Source: Bradyrhizobium ottawaense
GTDB taxonomy: Bacteria > Pseudomonadota > Alphaproteobacteria > Rhizobiales > Xanthobacteraceae
NCBI RefSeq assembly: GCF_900099825.1
Contig: NZ_LT629693.1
Span: 3,049,001-3,113,000 of the forward strand
Direction of reading: 5' to 3'
DNA length: 64,000 nt
Part shown: positions 17,958-27,677 of the stretch, one piece after another
Layout of the letters: each line of letters begins with the position of its first letter
How positions within the stretch are numbered: position 1 is the stretch's first letter
The notes under the pieces: model-generated
Seen by the model: the letters and a program-made list of their open reading frames with translations, nothing else
The model's database searches: none
Told to the model about the DNA's origin: nothing
Translations under genes and position numbers: made by a program

Positions 17958-18863
17958 ATGAGCCGGACAAGCCTCATCGAATTGGAAGCCGCTGCCGCCG
18001 TTGCCCGTCGTGGCGGGTTTCGGGCTGCGGCGCGCGAATTGGGCATGTCTTCCTCCGCGTTGAGCCAGGCGGTGGCGACGCTTGAGGAACGGATGGGAGT
18101 GCGCCTCTTCAACCGCACGACCCGAAGCGTCGTCCTCACCGCCGCAGGCGAGCAATTCCTGGCCGAGATCACGCCGGCGCTCGCGGCGATCGGCGGCGCG
18201 ATCGAGCATGCCGGCGCGCTTGAGGCACAGCCCAGCGGCACGCTCAGGCTCAACATGGCGCTTGGCGCTGCGCGCATGCTGCTGGAGCCGCTGCTGCTCC
18301 AATACCTGCGCCGCTACCCGGCGATGGCGTTGGATGTCGTCACGGAAGGAGCGCTGGTGGATGTCATCGGTCAGGGCTTCGACGCCGGCTTTCGCCTGGC
18401 CGAGGCGGTGCCACCGGACATGATCGCCATCCCCGTTGCACCCGCCACCCGGATGGTCGTCGTCGGATCACAAGCCTATTTCGCCGGAAGGTCGAGGCCA
18501 TCGACGCCGTTCGATTTGCGTCAGCACCGATGCATTCGAGCGCGCATGGCCAGCGGACGTATCTATCATTGGGAGTTCGAGCGCCACGGCGAAACCTTGT
18601 CAGTTGACGTGCCGGGCGCACTGATCCTCGACGAGAGCGGGCTGATGCTGCAGGCGGCATTGGCTGGCGCAGGGCTTGCCTATCTCGCGGAGGCGGCGGT
18701 CGCCGAGCATCTGGCCTCCGGACGGCTCATTCAGGTGCTCGATGACTGGACGCCACCTTTTGCCGGTCTCTGTCTCTATTATTCGGGACGGCGCCATGTC
18801 CCCGCCAAGTTGCGCGCGCTCATCGATCTGATCCGCGAACAAGCGACGTTCCGCGCACCCTGA
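17958..18863 (+). CDS. LysR-family transcriptional regulator
   Basis: This 301-residue protein has an N-terminal winged helix (residues 4-62) with GGFRAAARELGMSSSALSQAV as the recognition region, RLFNRTTRSVVLTAAG after it, and a substrate-binding domain beyond about residue 90. LysR proteins usually regulate the divergent neighbour, here the aldehyde dehydrogenase, in response to a metabolite. The ATG at 17958 gives the natural start; a 22-codon extension upstream is less likely. Confidence 0.92.
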   Translation: MSRTSLIELEAAAAVARRGGFRAAARELGMSSSALSQAVATLEERMGVRLFNRTTRSVVLTAAGEQFLAEITPALAAIGGAIEHAGALEAQPSGTLRLNMALGAARMLLEPLLLQYLRRYPAMALDVVTEGALVDVIGQGFDAGFRLAEAVPPDMIAIPVAPATRMVVVGSQAYFAGRSRPSTPFDLRQHRCIRARMASGRIYHWEFERHGETLSVDVPGALILDESGLMLQAALAGAGLAYLAEAAVAEHLASGRLIQVLDDWTPPFAGLCLYYSGRRHVPAKLRALIDLIREQATFRAP

Positions 18864-18883
18864 CGAGGGTGGATTACGCGTGG

Positions 18884-18974
18884 ATTACGGTGACAGGGCA
18901 CTCAATTGATGAGTCGCGCTGTTTCAGAAACGAACCGAATTAATGAATTAATTGAGTGTGTGGCGGAATGATCA
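18884..18974. repeat. Right-hand border repeat of the aldehyde dehydrogenase/LysR segment
   Basis: ATTACGGTGACAGGGCACTC at 18884-18903 matches the inner arm of the left hairpin at 16345-16361 in inverted orientation, with one difference over 17 bases. Further on, ACTCAATT and AATTGAGT form an imperfect hairpin around an A+T-rich loop. No gene lies here. Confidence 0.65.
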
Positions 18975-19057
18975 GCCCGTCGTCGCCCTGCGGGCTATGC
19001 CGGGCACGCTTCGCTTTCTGAAGCCCGGCTGCGCCATGCGTAGCCGCAGGCGAAGCG

Positions 19058-19133
19058 TGGTGCCCAGGGGCGGGATCGAACCACCGACACTGCGATTTTC
19101 AGTCGCATGCTCTACCAACTGAGCTACCTGGGC
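19058..19133 (-). tRNA. tRNA-Phe (GAA)
   Basis: Read on the minus strand, the acceptor stem GCCCAGG pairs with CCTGGGC, followed by A and an encoded CCA. The D-arm AGCTCAGTTGGTAGAGC is present. The anticodon stem CGACT/AATCG holds loop CTGAAAA with anticodon GAA, and the T-arm GGTTCGATCC is standard. All four arms are intact. It lies 160 bases beyond the 3' end of yacG. Confidence 0.97.
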
Positions 19134-19293
19134 ATACTCAGGGCGCCTGAAGGCGTGCCGAGCGGGCGGTTTATAGTGGGGTGAGAGGGCGCTGTCCACC
19201 CGGCTTCGCCTTTGGCTACGCCGGGGCAAGCCCGCCTTCGGAACTAGGCTACGCCGGGTGCGGCCCTTCTCCCAAATTACTGGCGAAACACGC

Positions 19294-19476
19294 TTATTCG
19301 GCGTCTTCCGGGTCGGTCTCCTTGCCGGGGATGACGTAGGAGCCGGAGAGCCAGCGGTTGAGGTCGACGTCGCGGCAGCGCGGGGAACAAAACGGCAGGG
19401 TAGCGCCGCTCGCGGGCTTGCCGCATTCCGGGCACGGTTTCAGTTTGCTGCCGGTTTTGGGATCTTCATTCTGCAT
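19294..19476 (-). CDS. yacG: DNA gyrase inhibitor YacG, zinc-binding
   Basis: This 60-residue protein has [20 protein letters not shown], the C-x2-C...C-x3-C zinc site of YacG, followed by [15 protein letters not shown]. In E. coli, YacG binds GyrB and inhibits gyrase. The gene follows the maf gene on the same strand, an arrangement common in Rhizobiales, though a repeat separates them here. Confidence 0.93.
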   Translation of the reverse strand: MQNEDPKTGSKLKPCPECGKPASGATLPFCSPRCRDVDLNRWLSGSYVIPGKETDPEDAE

Positions 19477-19523
19477 GGCGGCGCCAGTTTACACGAAGTG
19501 GGGGATAAGCGGTGGCCGCCAAG

Positions 19524-19656
19524 CTCCCTCTCCCGCTTGCGGGGGAGGGTTGGGGTGGGGGTGCCGCCGCGAGTCGCACTGCCCGTGTGGAGAGAGTTTC
19601 CCCCACCCGGATCTCATCTGCGATGCGATCCGACCTCCCCCGCAAGCGGGAGAGGT
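19524..19656. repeat. Interspersed inverted repeat (CTCCCTCTCCCGCTTGCGGG type)
   Basis: CTCTCCCGCTTGCGGGGGAG and CTCCCCCGCAAGCGGGAGAG form long mirrored ends around GTTGGGGTGGGGG and CCCCCACCC arms. It resembles the element at 6474-6652 in plan. It separates maf from yacG. Confidence 0.75.
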
Positions 19657-19706
19657 AAGAGAAGAGCTAGTCGGCGTCTAGAAAACTACAACCTCACCCC
19701 GCCGCA

Positions 19707-20330
19707 TCAGCTGGCATTCAACCAGCCGAAGCGGATCGGAAAACCCTCGCCGCCGAGCAGCGTGATCGATTCGTAGAGCGGCAGACCGACGATGTTGCTG
19801 TAGGAGCCGACCATCTTGACCACGAACGATCCGGCGATGCCCTGCACGGCGTAGCCGCCGGCTTTGCCGCGCCATTCGCCGGAGCCGATATAGGCCTGGA
19901 TGTCGTCCTCGCTGAGCCGCTTGAAGCGCACGCGGGTCTCAATGAGGCGCTGGCGAAACGCCTCCTTCGGCGTCACCAGGCACACCGCGGTGTAGACGCG
20001 GTGGTTGCGCCCCGACAGCAGCCGCAGGCACTGCGAGGCCTCGTCGACCAGATTGGCCTTCGGCAGGATGCGGCGGCCGACCGCGACCACGGTATCGGCC
20101 GCGAGAATGAAGGAGCCGCGCAGTTCGTCATCAAGCTGGATGGATTTCAGCGCGGCGTCCGCCTTGGCGCGCGCCAAACGGTTGGCACAGGCGCGCGGCA
20201 GTTCGCCCCGCTTCGGGGTCTCATCGACGTCGGCGGGACGCAGCGCGTCGGGCTCGATGCCGGCCTGGTTGAGCAGGCTCAGCCGTCGCGGCGAACCGGA
20301 AGCGAGAACGAGTTTGGGACGGCCAAGCAT
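19707..20330 (-). CDS. Maf family nucleoside triphosphate pyrophosphatase
   Basis: This 207-residue protein begins [19 protein letters not shown], the Maf signature, and has [18 protein letters not shown] and a [15 protein letters not shown] segment. Maf proteins hydrolyse noncanonical or canonical NTPs and are linked to septum formation. The start at 20330 is the canonical one; 25 extra upstream codons are not family-like. It lies between a low-molecular-weight phosphatase gene and yacG on the same strand. Confidence 0.93.
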   Translation of the reverse strand: MLGRPKLVLASGSPRRLSLLNQAGIEPDALRPADVDETPKRGELPRACANRLARAKADAALKSIQLDDELRGSFILAADTVVAVGRRILPKANLVDEASQCLRLLSGRNHRVYTAVCLVTPKEAFRQRLIETRVRFKRLSEDDIQAYIGSGEWRGKAGGYAVQGIAGSFVVKMVGSYSNIVGLPLYESITLLGGEGFPIRFGWLNAS

Positions 20331-20442
20331 GCGGGATTCGTCAGGCGAGAAGGGATTCGGGGGCGAACGCGCGCGGAACCTATCGGAAGGGGCTGCATTC
20401 CACAACCGGGGAACAAGCCTTTGAATGAACTACAAATCTTTC

Positions 20443-20588
20443 GTCGTCCCGGCGCAGGCCGGGACCCATACGCCGTGACAGCGTTGTTACGATAGATAGC
20501 CGTTGCAGGCTTTCATTTCCATGACAGCGGCCTGTGGTTATGGGTCCCTGCGCCCCGTGCGCAATTGCGCACTAGGCAGGGACGACGG
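20443..20588. repeat. Interspersed inverted repeat (CGTCGTCCCGGCGCAGGCCG type)
   Basis: GTCGTCCCGGCGCAGGCC and GGGACCCATA lie at one end and TATGGGTCCCTGCGC plus GGCAGGGACGACGG at the other. A related copy occupies 56066-56187. No gene is evident in the gap. Confidence 0.7.
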
Positions 20589-20598
20589 TGAGAGGCGG

Positions 20599-21066
20599 CT
20601 ACTCGTTCGCGGCGCCGGTCCTGGAAAACCGCCGCCGGATCCGCATCATCAGCCCGTCGCAGACCTCGCGATAGGCCCCGAGTTTCTGCTCGCGGCTGCC
20701 TTCCATCGTGGTCGGGTCCGGCGTCGGCCAGTATTCGACATCGGCCGCCAGCGTGTGCGTCAGCTCCAGCGCCTTGTGATGGGCTTCGGGCGAGAGCGTG
20801 ATGATGAGGTCGAAATTGAGCCCCTCCCAGTCCTCGAGCTCCGCGAAGGTCATCGGCTTGTGGCCGGAAATATCCTGGCCGAGTTCCGCCATCACGGCGA
20901 CCGCGAACGGATCGAGCTCGCCCCTCCGCACGCCGGCGGATTTGACATAGAGCGCGTGGGGAAACATCTGCCGCAGCAGGCTCTCGGCCATCGGCGAACG
21001 CACGCTGTTGAAGCCGCATGCGAACAATACGGCTTGCGGCGTGCGCGCGCTCGGCGGCGCCACCAT
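20599..21066 (-). CDS. Low-molecular-weight phosphatase family protein
   Basis: This 155-residue protein has VLFACGFNSVRSPMAE near the N terminus, a variant of the C-x5-R-S/T phosphate-binding loop, with Cys and Arg correctly spaced. An Asp-Pro pair in TPDPTT supplies the likely general acid. The family covers protein tyrosine phosphatases and arsenate reductases; the product resembles the Rhizobiales UPF0262-linked phosphatase. It follows the UPF0262 gene on the same strand. Confidence 0.88.
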   Translation of the reverse strand: MVAPPSARTPQAVLFACGFNSVRSPMAESLLRQMFPHALYVKSAGVRRGELDPFAVAVMAELGQDISGHKPMTFAELEDWEGLNFDLIITLSPEAHHKALELTHTLAADVEYWPTPDPTTMEGSREQKLGAYREVCDGLMMRIRRRFSRTGAANE

Positions 21067-21070
21067 GCTA

Positions 21071-21164
21071 CCTAGAAAACCGTTCGGCAGCTTTCGGGGT
21101 CATGCTCTTTTTCTGACGCATGACCTGATCCGAAAACCGTTTCACACTTTTCGGGGTCATGCGT
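21071..21164. repeat. Interspersed repeat overlapping the UPF0262 stop codon
   Basis: Two similar units, GAAAACCGTTCGGCAGCTTT and GAAAACCGTTTCACACTTTT, are each followed by CGGGGTCATGC, with GCATGACC in inverted orientation between them. The stop of the UPF0262 gene (21157-21159) lies in the second CGGGGTCATGC. Confidence 0.65.
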
Positions 21165-21660
21165 CTTGCCCCTTCCAGTGCAGAACGCAGATCAGCGTGA
21201 ACAGCCGCCGCGAGGTTTCGAAATCGATCCGCACCTTGCCCTTCAGCCGTTCCTGCAGCGTGCGCGAGCCTTCGTCATGGATGCCGCGGCGGCCCATGTC
21301 GATCGCCTCGATCTTGTCGGGCGTGGCGGTGCGGATCGCCTGGTAGTAGCTGTCGCAGATCATGAAGTAGTCCTTCACGATCCGCCGGAACGGCGTCAGC
21401 GACAACAGATGCGCCACTACCGGCGTGCCGTCCTCGCGGCGGATGTCGAACGCCAGCCGGTTGCCGGTGATGGCCAGATGCAAGGTGAACGGCCCGTCGG
21501 TCGCCCCCTCCGGCGCGAACAGATTCTGCTCGATCAGGTCGTAGATCGCGATCGCGCGCTCATGCTCGATATCGGGGCCGGAACGACCGATCGATTCCTC
21601 GTCGAGCGTCACCGCGACGATACGGTTCTGGGCGTCCTCGTCTGGTGGCGGTTTGGTCAT
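21157..21660 (-). CDS. UPF0262 family protein
   Basis: This 167-residue protein has [49 protein letters not shown] and [11 protein letters not shown], matching the UPF0262 family of Rhizobiales. No function is established. Its ATG overlaps the hisD stop by four bases (ATGA), so the two are translationally coupled. The final codons and stop lie next to or inside an interspersed repeat, so the very C terminus may vary between strains. Confidence 0.9.
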   Translation of the reverse strand: MTKPPPDEDAQNRIVAVTLDEESIGRSGPDIEHERAIAIYDLIEQNLFAPEGATDGPFTLHLAITGNRLAFDIRREDGTPVVAHLLSLTPFRRIVKDYFMICDSYYQAIRTATPDKIEAIDMGRRGIHDEGSRTLQERLKGKVRIDFETSRRLFTLICVLHWKGQDA

Positions 21661-22952
21661 GACAAATTGAGACGCAATCCGACGGAGCGTGAATGGGCGT
21701 CGAGACCTTCCGCCTTCCCCAAGGTCATCGCGGTGGGCCCCAGCGCGCGCAGCTGGTCGGGCCCGCATTTGAGAATCGAGGTGCGCTTCATGAAGTCTAG
21801 CACGCCGAGCCCCGACGAGAACCGGGCCGAACGCGCCGTCGGCAGCACGTGATTCGAGCCGCCGACATAATCGCCGATCGCCTCCGGCGTATGGGGCCCG
21901 AGGAAGATCGCGCCGGCGTTGCGGACTTTTGCCGACAGCGCTTCCGCGTCCGCGGTCATGATTTCCAGATGCTCGGCGGCGATGGCGTTGGCGAGCTCGA
22001 CCGCCTGGTCGAGCATTTTCACCAGAATGATGGCGCCGAAATCGTTCCACGACGCCCGCGCGATCTCGGCGCGGGGCAGCGTAGCGAGCTGCGATTCCAC
22101 CGCGCGCTCGACATCGGCGGCGAGGGCCGCGCTGTCGGTGATCAGGATCGACTGCGCGCTGGTGTCATGCTCGGCCTGCGCCAGCAGATCAGCCGCGATC
22201 CAGCCGGCATTGCCGGTCTCATCAGCGATCACGAGCACTTCGGAGGGACCGGCGATCATGTCGATGCCGACCTTGCCGAACACCTGCCGCTTGGCGGCAG
22301 CGACATAGGCATTGCCGGGACCGACGATTTTTGCGACCGGCGCAATCGTCGCGGTGCCATAGGCCAGCGCGGCGACGGCCTGGGCGCCGCCGACGCGGTA
22401 GATCTCGGAGACGCCGCCGAGGTGAGCGGCAGCCAGTACCAGCGGATTGAGCTTGCCGTCGGGCGACGGCACCACCATCACGACGCGGGGCACGCCGGCG
22501 ACATTGGCAGGCACCGCGTTCATCAGCACCGAGGACGGATAGGCGGCGGTACCGCCGGGCACGTAGAGGCCGACCGCATCGATTGCGCTCCAGCGCCAGC
22601 CGAGTTCGACCCCGAGCGCATCAGTGAAGCGCTCGTCCTTCGGCAACTGGCGGCGGTGGAACACTTCGATCCGGGCTGCTGCGAATTTCAGCGCGTCGAG
22701 GGTTTTGGCGTCACAGGCCTTCACCGCGGCGTCAATCTCGGCCGCGGTCACGCGCAGGCCGGAGGCCGCGATCTCGAGCCGGTCAAACTTGCGCGTCGCC
22801 TCGATCAACGCGGCGTCGCCGCGGGCCGCCACGTCGTCGACGATGGCGCGGGTCGCCCGCTCGACATCGGCGGAGACTTCACGCTTGGCGGCGAGAAAGG
22901 ACGCAAACCGCGCGTCAAAATCGGCGCTGTTTCTGTCGAGGCGAACGGGCAT
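21657..22952 (-). CDS. hisD: Histidinol dehydrogenase
   Basis: This 431-residue enzyme catalyses the last two steps of histidine synthesis, histidinol to histidine with two NAD+. QAEHDTSAQ carries the zinc-ligand Gln and His, and GGSNHVLPT the later catalytic His. [15 protein letters not shown] is also typical. The ATG at 22952 ([16 protein letters not shown]) matches usual family starts; upstream ATG 22982 and TTG 22988 are alternatives with no better ribosome site. It is the middle gene of DUF2948-hisD-UPF0262. Confidence 0.96.
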   Translation of the reverse strand: MPVRLDRNSADFDARFASFLAAKREVSADVERATRAIVDDVAARGDAALIEATRKFDRLEIAASGLRVTAAEIDAAVKACDAKTLDALKFAAARIEVFHRRQLPKDERFTDALGVELGWRWSAIDAVGLYVPGGTAAYPSSVLMNAVPANVAGVPRVVMVVPSPDGKLNPLVLAAAHLGGVSEIYRVGGAQAVAALAYGTATIAPVAKIVGPGNAYVAAAKRQVFGKVGIDMIAGPSEVLVIADETGNAGWIAADLLAQAEHDTSAQSILITDSAALAADVERAVESQLATLPRAEIARASWNDFGAIILVKMLDQAVELANAIAAEHLEIMTADAEALSAKVRNAGAIFLGPHTPEAIGDYVGGSNHVLPTARSARFSSGLGVLDFMKRTSILKCGPDQLRALGPTAMTLGKAEGLDAHSRSVGLRLNLS

Positions 22953-23044
22953 GGCGGCTTTCTGACGGGACTTTGGGTCCATGCTCAATGGCGCGGCGAA
23001 TGGGGGTCGTCAACCCTTCACGTCGTCCCGGCCAAGCGAAGCGC

Positions 23045-23141
23045 GTAGGGTGGGCTAAGCGAAGCGAGCCCACCATAAGCGGTCCTCACGGGCGGTCGGA
23101 ACGGTGGGCACGGCGCGAAGAGCGCCTTTGCCCACCCTGCG
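23045..23141. repeat. Interspersed inverted repeat (GTAGGGTGGGC type)
   Basis: GTAGGGTGGGCTAAGCGAAG with AGCCCACCAT sits at one end and CGGTGGGCACGGCGCGAAG with GCCCACCCTGC at the other. It fills the gap between the DUF2948 gene and hisD. Confidence 0.65.
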
Positions 23142-23150
23142 GCAGCAGGT

Positions 23151-23606
23151 TCACGCCCCCAACCCGGACGATTCCGCGTCCACGTCGCTGGTGCCGAGGT
23201 CGTCGTCGCCGAGGTCGGTCAGCTCGCATTCCAGGCATTCGATGTCCAGCCGCAGCACCCCGCCATGGTTGAACAGCAAAAGCGCGCTGCCGCCGGGGGG
23301 CTCAGTGGGGTGGAATTCGATCCCGACCAGTTCCAGCACCGCGTCCGGCGCCTCCAGGTCGATGTTGCGCGACTTGCAGGCCAGCACCCGGTCGAAACGA
23401 AGGGCGGCGATCAGCCGGCGCGGGGCGGTTCCCCCCGACAGGGTCTGCTCCCAGTCGAGCCTGGACATGCCGACCACCAGGCGTTTCTCGTCCTGCCGCC
23501 AGACGATGTCGGAGGCCTGCACGCGGGCGTCCTGCACATGGGCCGAGATCACCGAGAGATCGTCGGCGTCGAGCGCAACCAATCTGAGCTGTTCCGGCGC
23601 CTGCAT
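23151..23606 (-). CDS. DUF2948 family protein
   Basis: This 151-residue protein begins MQAPEQLRLVALDADDLSVI and includes VQASDIVWRQDEKRLVVGMS and ALRFDRVLACKSRNID, all as in DUF2948. The family is confined mainly to alphaproteobacteria, often encoded between murA and hisD, exactly as here. No function is known. GGGTGGGGG just ahead of the ATG at 23606 supports this start over a 25-codon extension. Confidence 0.9.
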   Translation of the reverse strand: MQAPEQLRLVALDADDLSVISAHVQDARVQASDIVWRQDEKRLVVGMSRLDWEQTLSGGTAPRRLIAALRFDRVLACKSRNIDLEAPDAVLELVGIEFHPTEPPGGSALLLFNHGGVLRLDIECLECELTDLGDDDLGTSDVDAESSGLGA

Positions 23607-23713
23607 CGCACCCCCACCCTTAAATTTGCGCGTATCCTGTTCGCAAAACCGGTCCCCATCCCGGATCAAGTCCGAGGACATGCTTTTGCGGGATACGCGC
23701 GCAAATTCTCGCG

Positions 23714-25003
23714 TCAGTCGCTGATGCGCTGGATCGACGCGCCGCAGGCCGACAGTTTTTCCTCCAGCCGCTCAAAACCGCGGTCGAGGTGATAGACCCG
23801 GTTGACCATGGTTTCGCCCTCGGCGGCAAGGCCGGCGATCACCAGCGACACCGAGGCGCGCAGATCGGTCGCCATCACAGGCGCGCCGCGCAGTTTTGCG
23901 GTGCCGTCGATGGTCGCGGTCTCGCCGTCGAGCGCGATCCTGGCGCCGAACCGCGCCAGTTCCTGCACATGCATGAAGCGATTCTCGAAGATCGTCTCGG
24001 TGATCTCCGAGGCGCCGCCGGCGCAGGCCATCAGCGCCATCAGTTGCGCCTGCAGGTCGGTGGGAAAGCCCGGAAACGGCGCGGTTGACACTTTTACGGG
24101 CCGGATGCCGGCGCCGTTGCGGCTGACACGAATGCCTTCAGGATTGACCGAGATCACCGCGCCGGCCTCGGTCAGCACGTCGAGCGCCGACTGCAACAGC
24201 TCGGGTCGCGCGCCGGCGAGTTGCACCTCGCCGCCGGTCATGGCGACCGCCATCGCATAGGTGCCGGCCTCGATCCGATCCGGCAGCACGGTGTGCCGCG
24301 CGCCGTGCAATTTTGCGACGCCCTCGATCGTGATCCGCGGCGTGCCGGCGCCTTCGATCCGTGCGCCCATCTTGTTGAGGCAATCGGCGACGTCGGCAAT
24401 CTCAGGCTCGCAGGCGGCGTTGGTGATGACGGTCGTTCCCTTGGCGAGCGTCGCCGCCATCAGCGCAACGTGGGTGCCGCTGACCGTCACCTTCGGGAAA
24501 TCGATCGCCGCCCCGCGCAAGCCGCCGGGGGCTTTCGCGACCACATAGCCGCCGTCGATGACGAGCTCGGCGCCGAGTTTTTCCAGCGCCATGATCAGGA
24601 GATCGACGGGCCGCGTGCCGATGGCGCAGCCGCCCGGCAGCGACACTTTCGCCTCGTGCATCCGCGCCAGTAGCGGCGCGATCACCCAGAAACTGGCGCG
24701 CATCCGCGACACCAGGTCGTACGGCGCCGTGGTGTCGATGATATTGGCCGCGGAAATATGCAGGGTCTGGCCCTGATATTCGCGGTCGCCGGGCCGCTTG
24801 CCGGCCGACATGATGTCGACGCCGTGATTGCCGAGAATGCGCTGCAACTGGGCGACGTCGGCAAGCCGCGGCACGTTGTCGAGAACCAGCGTCTCTTCCG
24901 TCAACAGGCCTGCGATCATCAGCGGCAGCGCCGCATTCTTCGCGCCCGAAATCGCAATGGTGCCGTTGAGCTTGCTGCCGCCGACAATACGAATGCGGTC
25001 CAT
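23714..25003 (-). CDS. murA: UDP-N-acetylglucosamine 1-carboxyvinyltransferase
   Basis: This 429-residue enzyme transfers enolpyruvate from PEP to UDP-GlcNAc, the first committed step of peptidoglycan synthesis. It starts [20 protein letters not shown], has KNAALPLM for substrate binding, and carries the catalytic, fosfomycin-reactive Cys at residue 126 in [13 protein letters not shown]. Full length for the family. The next genes on the strand are DUF2948 and hisD. Confidence 0.97.
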   Translation of the reverse strand: MDRIRIVGGSKLNGTIAISGAKNAALPLMIAGLLTEETLVLDNVPRLADVAQLQRILGNHGVDIMSAGKRPGDREYQGQTLHISAANIIDTTAPYDLVSRMRASFWVIAPLLARMHEAKVSLPGGCAIGTRPVDLLIMALEKLGAELVIDGGYVVAKAPGGLRGAAIDFPKVTVSGTHVALMAATLAKGTTVITNAACEPEIADVADCLNKMGARIEGAGTPRITIEGVAKLHGARHTVLPDRIEAGTYAMAVAMTGGEVQLAGARPELLQSALDVLTEAGAVISVNPEGIRVSRNGAGIRPVKVSTAPFPGFPTDLQAQLMALMACAGGASEITETIFENRFMHVQELARFGARIALDGETATIDGTAKLRGAPVMATDLRASVSLVIAGLAAEGETMVNRVYHLDRGFERLEEKLSACGASIQRISD

Positions 25004-25097
25004 GACCCAAAACCTTTTGCTATGCACAAACCAAGGAAGCTGCGAGGCCATGGCAAAAGCCGGAATATTTGCGGCTATTTGATGGGGGCGCGGCCAT

Positions 25098-25757
25098 CTA
25101 AAACCCGTTGATGTCCTCGCTCTCCAGGATCGGCTTCGGATAGCCGTTGCGCGCCACGCTGATCATGGCGCGGCCGAGCTTTTCGCTCGTGGTCATGAAC
25201 TGCGGCCGCGTGCGCGCCAGATACGACAACAGCGGCGCGGCCACGACATAGATCGCGTTGACCCATCCCGTTTTCGACCGCACGCCGTGCAGCGGCTGGA
25301 TGCCGGCGGGGCGGAACATGTAGGCCGCCTTGAACGGCAGCTTGAGCAGATCGTTTTCGGTCTTGCCCTTGACGCGCGCCCAGCGCACCGGGCCTTGCTC
25401 TGTAGAATCGGTGCTGCGGCCGGTGACGTAGGTGAACACCATGTTCGGGTTGAGCCGCACCAGGGTCGTTGCCGCCGCCATGGTGAGGTCATAGGTCAGA
25501 TGCCGGTAGCGCTCGGGATCCATGCCGACAGAGGAAACGCCGAGACAGAAGAAGCAGGCGTCGTATCCGGTGAGCTCGGATTCGATCGCGGAAAAATTCG
25601 TGAAATCGGCGTGCAGGACTTCTGTTAGCTTGGCATTCTGCAATCCGGTCGGGCTGCGCCCGACCACCAGCACGCGCTCGACGCCGGCATCGACCAGGCA
25701 TTCGCGCAGCACGCCCTGCCCGACCATACCGGTGGCGCCGAACAAGATCACTTTCAT
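25098..25757 (-). CDS. NAD(P)-binding Rossmann protein, NmrA/epimerase-like
   Basis: This 219-residue protein begins [20 protein letters not shown], with a GxTGxxG dinucleotide-binding loop, and has [17 protein letters not shown] and [11 protein letters not shown] later on. It is a short atypical SDR of the NmrA/HTATIP2-like kind, probably an oxidoreductase or redox sensor. Its ATG overlaps the stop of the alpha/beta hydrolase (ATGA), so the two are coupled. Confidence 0.85.
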   Translation of the reverse strand: MKVILFGATGMVGQGVLRECLVDAGVERVLVVGRSPTGLQNAKLTEVLHADFTNFSAIESELTGYDACFFCLGVSSVGMDPERYRHLTYDLTMAAATTLVRLNPNMVFTYVTGRSTDSTEQGPVRWARVKGKTENDLLKLPFKAAYMFRPAGIQPLHGVRSKTGWVNAIYVVAAPLLSYLARTRPQFMTTSEKLGRAMISVARNGYPKPILESEDINGF

Positions 25758-26578
25758 GATCGGATGAACGCCAGCAGGTCGGCGTTGATGGTCGCGGCTT
25801 CCGTGGTCGGCATGCCGTGCGGAAAACCCTTGTAGGTCTTCAGCGTGCCGTTCTTCAGAAGTTTTGCCGACAACGGGCCTGAGTCCGCATAGGGCACGAT
25901 CTGGTCGTCGTCGCCATGCATGACCAGCACCGGCACGTTGATCTTCTTCAGATCCTCGGTGAAGTCGGTCTGCGAGAACGCGACGATGCCGTCGTAATGC
26001 GCCTTCGCGCCGCCCATCATGCCCTGCCGCCACCAGTTCTGGATCACGGCCTCGGAAGGTTTGGCGCCGGGCCGGTTGTAGCCATAGAACGGCCCGGACG
26101 GCAGCTCGCGATAGAAGATCGAGCGATTGGCGGCAAGCGCCGCTTGCAGCCCGTCAAACACGTCCTTGGGCAGACCGCCGGGATTGGCCGCCGTCTTCAC
26201 CATCAGCGGCGGCACCGCCGAGATGATGGCAGCCTTCGCGACGCGGCTCTCGCCGTGGCGGGCAATGTAATGCACCACCTCGCCGCCGCCGGTGGAATGC
26301 CCGACGTGAACCGCACCCTTGAGATCGAGATGCGCGGTCAGCGCCGCCAGATCGTCGGCGTAGTGATCCATGTCGTGGCCGTCGCCGGTCTGGGTCGAGC
26401 GGCCGTGGCCGCGGCGGTCATGGGCGATGACGCGAAAGCCGTTGTTCAGGAAGAACAGCATCTGCGTGTCCCAGTCGTCTGCCGACAGCGGCCAGCCGTG
26501 GCTGAACACGATCGGCTGACCCTTGCCCCAGTCCTTGTAGAAGATCTCGACGCCGTCTTTGGTGGTGATGGTAGGCAT
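25754..26578 (-). CDS. Alpha/beta hydrolase, chloroperoxidase/arylesterase-like
   Basis: This 274-residue enzyme has the catalytic triad in order: Ser in GHSTGGGEV, Asp in [10 protein letters not shown] and His in [21 protein letters not shown] near the N terminus forms the oxyanion region. The family includes cofactor-free haloperoxidases and aryl esterases; the real substrate is unknown. AGGAGTCCCCC precedes the ATG at 26578. It is coupled to the downstream Rossmann protein. Confidence 0.92.
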   Translation of the reverse strand: MPTITTKDGVEIFYKDWGKGQPIVFSHGWPLSADDWDTQMLFFLNNGFRVIAHDRRGHGRSTQTGDGHDMDHYADDLAALTAHLDLKGAVHVGHSTGGGEVVHYIARHGESRVAKAAIISAVPPLMVKTAANPGGLPKDVFDGLQAALAANRSIFYRELPSGPFYGYNRPGAKPSEAVIQNWWRQGMMGGAKAHYDGIVAFSQTDFTEDLKKINVPVLVMHGDDDQIVPYADSGPLSAKLLKNGTLKTYKGFPHGMPTTEAATINADLLAFIRS

Positions 26579-26601
26579 GGGGGACTCCTTTCAATTAGCT
26601 C

Positions 26602-26675
26602 GTCATTCCGGAGCGCTCACGAAGTGAGCGATCTCGAACTTCCGGGTTCGATGCTGCGCATCGCCCCGGAATGAC
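26602..26675. repeat. Interspersed inverted repeat (GTCATTCCGGAG type)
   Basis: GTCATTCCGGAGCGC at one end faces CCCCGGAATGAC at the other, with GCTCACGAAGTGAGC as an inner hairpin. It is related to the element at 10219-10299. Confidence 0.75.
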
Positions 26676-26679
26676 AAAA

Positions 26680-27180
26680 TCACGCCGGCCGGAATCGCCT
26701 GACGGCGCCGATGATCATCAGCACGAAGAACACCAGCACGATGCCCTGGACCACCGCGAACACCGGTCCCGACGGCGGGTTGCCCGGCGCGATCGCCGTC
26801 AACGCCGGAATCTTCAGGAAGCTCTGAATCACCAGCACGAAGGCGTTGAAGTACAGCGCCAGCAGCGCGGTGACCACGTAGATCCAGCGCCACGAGCCGG
26901 ACAGCTTCGTGGCGTAAAGCGCGATGCAGGCGATCAGAAGAAGCACCAGCGAGAGAGCGCCGATGACGTGCGACGGCAGCAGCTTGTCGGACAGCAGCGG
27001 CGGAATCAGAAACCCGGTCGCACTGGTCAGGATGGTGAGCAGCAGGAAGATTGCGGTGAGGCCGCCCGGCCGCTTCGAGGAGAGCATGCTGAACATCACG
27101 ATAATTCCGGCGACGATCGCGATCACGCTGATGATGGTGTGGATCTGAACGAACGTAGACAAGCTCACACCGAGTATCAT
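26680..27180 (-). CDS. Four-helix integral membrane protein, unknown function
   Basis: This 166-residue protein has four evident membrane helices, beginning VQIHTIISVIAIVAGIIVMF and later AIFLLLTILTSATGFLI, IGALSLVLLLIACIALY and IYVVTALLALYFNAFVLVI, with a fifth possible near the C terminus before RRFRPA. I do not recognise a named family. GGGGCG precedes the ATG at 27180. It may form a transcript with the alpha/beta hydrolase downstream, though a repeat lies between. Confidence 0.78.
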   Translation of the reverse strand: MILGVSLSTFVQIHTIISVIAIVAGIIVMFSMLSSKRPGGLTAIFLLLTILTSATGFLIPPLLSDKLLPSHVIGALSLVLLLIACIALYATKLSGSWRWIYVVTALLALYFNAFVLVIQSFLKIPALTAIAPGNPPSGPVFAVVQGIVLVFFVLMIIGAVRRFRPA

Positions 27181-27361
27181 GACGCGCCCCGTTTTTAGAA
27201 CCTGTCGAAGGTTACGACGCAGGGGACGGAATTGCCAGACGCATTCCACGCGGTTCCGGCAATGCACGCATCCAGGTCAGCGCATGCGCACCAGCGAAAG
27301 TCGCTAGATGCATCAAATATTTGCAAGGCTGTCACAAATCGCGGCAGCAAACGACTAGTGC

Positions 27362-27673
27362 TTAATAGTAGCGCGGGATCGGACCATTGTGCGGCGTCTT
27401 TCGCTTCGACAGGTCGAGCACCACTTCGTCGACATAGCACCAGCCCCAGCCTTCCGGCGGATCGTAGCCTTCGATCACGGGATGGCCGGTGGCATGGAAA
27501 TGCGCGGTCGCGTGCTTGTTGGGGGAATCGTCGCAGCAGCCGACGTGGCCGCAGGTGCGGCAGATCCGCAAATGCAGCCACGGGCTTCCGATTTTCAGAC
27601 ACTCTTCGCAGCCGAGCGCGCTCGGCGTGACGTCCCGGATGCCGGCGATATGCGTGCAGCCTTTGGACGTCAT
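27362..27673 (-). CDS. UBP-type zinc finger protein
   Basis: This 103-residue protein has CEEC, LRICRTCGHVGCCDDSPNK and HATAHFHATGHPV, the Cys/His ladder of the ZnF-UBP domain, followed by WGWCYVDEVV. In eukaryotes this fold binds ubiquitin C termini; the bacterial stand-alone versions have no settled role. It begins four bases after the EthD stop, so the two are likely one transcript. Confidence 0.9.
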   Translation of the reverse strand: MTSKGCTHIAGIRDVTPSALGCEECLKIGSPWLHLRICRTCGHVGCCDDSPNKHATAHFHATGHPVIEGYDPPEGWGWCYVDEVVLDLSKRKTPHNGPIPRYY

Positions 27674-27677
27674 CGCG

